Shown piece by piece: positions 62,051 to 64,000 of a stretch of DNA of 64,000 bases (its first letter is position 1; each line of letters opens with the position of its first letter). The notes beneath the pieces are model-generated. The model worked only from the letters and a program-made list of their open reading frames with translations. It did no database searches and was not told where the DNA came from. Location of the stretch: positions 7,171,001 through 7,235,000 of the forward strand of contig NZ_CP050063.1 of assembly GCF_011604685.1 (NCBI RefSeq). The letters run 5' to 3'. The position numbers and the translations under genes were made by a program. Origin of the DNA: Spirosoma aureum (GTDB taxonomy: Bacteria; Bacteroidota; Bacteroidia; Cytophagales; Spirosomataceae).

Positions 62051-62797
62051 TCAGGATACACCCAGTCCACCGTCGATGGTGAGTTCCTGACCGATAATGT
62101 AACTGGGCGCATCGCAGAGCATGTAGGTTACCAGATTAGCCACTTCATCAGCGCCACCTTTGCGTTTCAGCGGAGACCACACCAGGCGATTGGCCACGTA
62201 TTCGTTGCTGATGTCGCGGGTCATATCGGTATCGATAAGTCCCGGCGAAATGCAGTTCACCGTAATGCCGAACCGCCCTACTTCTTTGGCTAACGACCGG
62301 GAAAATGTTACCACTGCTGCTTTCGAGGCCGAGTAAGCCGACTGGCCTGCGTTGCCTTTCTGACCCGACAATGAGGTGATGTTGATAATCCGACCCGCTT
62401 TGCGGGCAATCATCATGGGTAGCAGAACCCGGCAGGTATTTGTCACGCTGCCCACGTTCGTCCGAATCACATCCCACCAGTGTTCGTCGGTAGCAAACAG
62501 GAAGGGTTTTCCATCACCAACGATACCCGCATTGTTGACAATAGCGTCCAGATAGCTAACGTCCTGTCGTATACGTTTTGCTAAAGCCAGCACATCGGGC
62601 AAGCTGCTCATGTCGCAGCGGTAGGCATAGGCCCCACCCGTTCCGATCTGATTAATCTCAGTGATAAGTTCGCCAGCTTTCACGTCATTGCTGAGGTAGG
62701 TGAAGAGAACGGTGCAACCACGCTCAGCGAGCGCCAGGCATATAGAGCGGCCAATCCCGCGCGAGCCGCCGGTGACCAGAACAATAGATTTTTTCAT
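62051..62797 (-). CDS. fabG: FabG-like 3-ketoacyl-ACP reductase
   Basis: A 248-residue short-chain dehydrogenase. NADP motif TGGSRGIGRS, NNAGIVGDG, and the catalytic Ser142, Tyr155 and Lys159 (YSASK) with the FabG spacing. It reduces the 3-ketoacyl intermediate of the type II acyl system. It is the first gene of the train with biosynthetic function; upstream are only a TPR protein and an XRE regulator. A primary FabG elsewhere in the genome is likely, making this a dedicated copy, though I cannot confirm. Confidence 0.9.
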   Translation of the reverse strand: MKKSIVLVTGGSRGIGRSICLALAERGCTVLFTYLSNDVKAGELITEINQIGTGGAYAYRCDMSSLPDVLALAKRIRQDVSYLDAIVNNAGIVGDGKPFLFATDEHWWDVIRTNVGSVTNTCRVLLPMMIARKAGRIINITSLSGQKGNAGQSAYSASKAAVVTFSRSLAKEVGRFGITVNCISPGLIDTDMTRDISNEYVANRLVWSPLKRKGGADEVANLVTYMLCDAPSYIIGQELTIDGGLGVS

Positions 62798-62889
62798 GAA
62801 ACAGAAAGGAAAAAGGATTTGGGAAAGATTAGTATTTTTATCGGTTTACAGCCCGTTTCGGGCAAGCGTAACAAGTAGTCGAAGGGGTA

Positions 62890-63570
62890 TTACTTAGCTG
62901 CAAGCTGAAGAAGTTTCCGGCAGTTAGCGGCCTGACGTTCGGCTGGTTTGCGTCCCCAGTTCACGTCGATCGTATTGGCACGGTCCTTCTGTTTTTCGGC
63001 CAGTTCAACCGCTTTTTCAAAAAATGCAAGTGCTTCTTTCTTGCTACCGCCAAATTTCTCAGGTGTGTTATAGGACTGCTGACCCATTAAATAATATGCG
63101 CGGGGGTTTTCGGCATCCAGTTGAACGGCTTTTTCAAGATTGGCCTGTGCCTTCATGATTCCCTGCATGCCCCGCTGCATCATGTTTACTTTGATTCCGG
63201 CCAATACGATCATGGCTTTGACACAATACACTTCCGAATTGTTGGGTGAAATACGGTCGGCCTCATCGAGCAATTGTGTAGCCTGTTGACAGAGCGGATC
63301 TATTTTTTCAATGCTTGGCTCACTGAAGGCCGCTGTAACCGTGCAGAGTGCACTGTAGTAATAAGGCAACCACTTGTCTTTTTCGGCGTTGGCAACGCGG
63401 GAGAAAGCATTGGCCGTTTGTAGGTTGCCATCTACGCTTTGGGTTGTATCCATCCGGGTTATCAGCCCAGTCATGGCGGTTTTGTACTGATCGGTCGTTT
63501 GAGCCATGGCCATTGAGCCGGTAAGTAGCGTAGCGGCCATTAGCGAGCCGATGTGTTGTTTGGTTTTCAT
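62890..63570 (-). CDS. Secreted TPR-containing protein
   Basis: A 226-residue protein starting at ATG 63570 (MKTKQHIGSLMAATLLTGSMAMAQ, a signal peptide); an upstream extension is not supported. TPR-like helices are visible: AEKDKWLPYYYSALC, AQANLEKAVQLDAENPRAYYLMGQQ and ALAFFEKAVELAEKQ. Cys residues are few. Proteins of this type are frequent in Bacteroidota; a scaffold role in the periplasm is likely, without known partner. It is 92 bases from the fabG gene, same strand, so it could be part of the long transcript. Confidence 0.8.
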   Translation of the reverse strand: MKTKQHIGSLMAATLLTGSMAMAQTTDQYKTAMTGLITRMDTTQSVDGNLQTANAFSRVANAEKDKWLPYYYSALCTVTAAFSEPSIEKIDPLCQQATQLLDEADRISPNNSEVYCVKAMIVLAGIKVNMMQRGMQGIMKAQANLEKAVQLDAENPRAYYLMGQQSYNTPEKFGGSKKEALAFFEKAVELAEKQKDRANTIDVNWGRKPAERQAANCRKLLQLAAK

Positions 63571-63622
63571 TGGAAATTGATCGGTTATAAGTGAATAATT
63601 GACAAGAGTCGTTACTGACAGA

Positions 63623-63874
63623 TTAAGAGCTGGCGTTGGTGGTTTTCTGAACCGCCATAATGAGCAGGTCTGACAGACTAAGTGCAATCAGATCGAGCAT
63701 TGAAATCTGATATAGGCTGGCTAATTGTTCCAGCACTGTTAGCGACAATTCAGTTTTACCATTTTCTTTTTTACTGTAGGCTGCCTGGCTTATGCCCATC
63801 TGATAGGCAACGTACTCTTGTGGGTAGCCGTAGATTTCACGGAGTTTGCGGAGTTTGATGGCAATGGCGCTCAT
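63623..63874 (-). CDS. XRE family helix-turn-helix regulator
   Basis: An 83-residue protein starting at ATG 63874 (MSAIAIKLRKLREIYG). The helix-turn-helix core is YPQEYVAYQMGISQAAYSKKENGKTELSLTVLEQLAS split by its turn; the C-terminal IALSLSDLLIMAVQ is hydrophobic. It reads away from the window end and is the most upstream gene of the same strand as the cluster. It may repress or activate the gene train, an inference from position only. A -33/-7-like pair lies upstream at 63912-63944. Confidence 0.88.
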   Translation of the reverse strand: MSAIAIKLRKLREIYGYPQEYVAYQMGISQAAYSKKENGKTELSLTVLEQLASLYQISMLDLIALSLSDLLIMAVQKTTNASS

Positions 63875-63911
63875 GGTGTATGATTTGGTTTGTTTTTTCG
63901 TTTGAACAATA

Positions 63912-63944
63912 CAAATGTGGGGCATCAGAGGGGGGCATTTCAAC
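63912..63944 (-). promoter_or_regulatory. Weak candidate promoter of the XRE gene
   Basis: Minus-strand GTTG (63944-63941), a 21-base spacer and CACATTTG (63919-63912), a two-mismatch or weaker version of the TTTG/TAnnTTTG pair. Confidence 0.35.
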
Positions 63945-64000
63945 TTATTTCGACCGATGCCCACTATCTATCGACCAATGAAAAAGCCAGCTTGTCGAAT

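Noticed and set aside
62851..62863. GCCCG/CGGGC hairpin between fabG and the TPR gene
   Set aside because: Only 5 base pairs, no T tail on the minus strand.

Overview
The window looks like a chromosomal segment of a Bacteroidota bacterium, most likely a Cytophagales member of the Spirosoma type. The evidence is two large secreted proteins with gliding-motility/type IX secretion type B C-terminal domains, DUF4270, DUF4907, DUF4266 and DUF3570 families, TonB-dependent receptors with carboxypeptidase-regulatory-like plugs, paired LytS/LytTR regulators, and promoters of the Bacteroidota TTTG / TAnnTTTG type. The genus is a guess from gene content. I saw no tRNA, rRNA, CRISPR array or insertion sequence.

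Layout. 1-7.4 kb: tail of a YbjQ-family gene, then a peptide and hydroxyproline salvage operon (DPP IV-like peptidase, M1 peptidase with a frameshift, DHDPS-family deaminase, hydroxyproline epimerase, D-amino-acid oxidase/dehydrogenase). 7.7-17 kb: an S41 protease, a kelch/DUF4907/DUF4270 secreted set, small proteins, a Rieske lipoprotein, and a thioredoxin/ApbE/DUF4266/DUF3570 redox operon. 17.4-23.4 kb: a T9SS-type protein, VOC and AraC genes, a secreted small protein, a Tat-type sugar isomerase-like protein and a bestrophin. 24-28 kb: a compact RiPP locus with a 45-residue precursor, an orphan pseudo-receiver, a full-length LanB dehydratase and a 61-residue protein; two LytS kinases and a LytTR regulator converge on it (28-31.2 kb). 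31.4-41.1 kb: mostly housekeeping genes (YicC, PdxA with a long disordered N-terminus, a 2-hydroxyacid dehydrogenase, an IPT-repeat lipoprotein, a MoxR/Mg-chelatase-type ATPase) and a second T9SS-type paralogue.

41.5-62.8 kb is the most unusual part: one minus-strand gene train of about 21 kb, ended by a strong hairpin at 41426-41470. It combines seven tandem precursor peptides (37-49 residues, leader motif LxIVELExRFE, invariant R-C-S-x-N-x-V core) with a type II fatty-acid/polyketide set: ketosynthase, active-site-less ketosynthase partner, dehydratase, ketoreductase, ACP, phosphopantetheinyl transferase, thioesterase, acyl-adenylating ligase and an LpxL-type acyltransferase. With these are a LanB-like protein without an elimination domain, a probable peptide arginase and an M50 membrane protease that both carry RRE/PqqD-like N-termini, two TonB-dependent receptors and an NADPH reductase. 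There is no LanC cyclase, no elimination domain and no ABC exporter. My reading, an inference, is a ribosomally made lipopeptide: Arg next to Cys is converted to ornithine, and an acyl chain made by the type II system is attached. No single described pathway that I know of matches this combination.

Two genes (M1 peptidase and LpxL-type acyltransferase) are each broken by what looks like one missing base in a C5 run. This is either a shared sequencing artefact or slippage.
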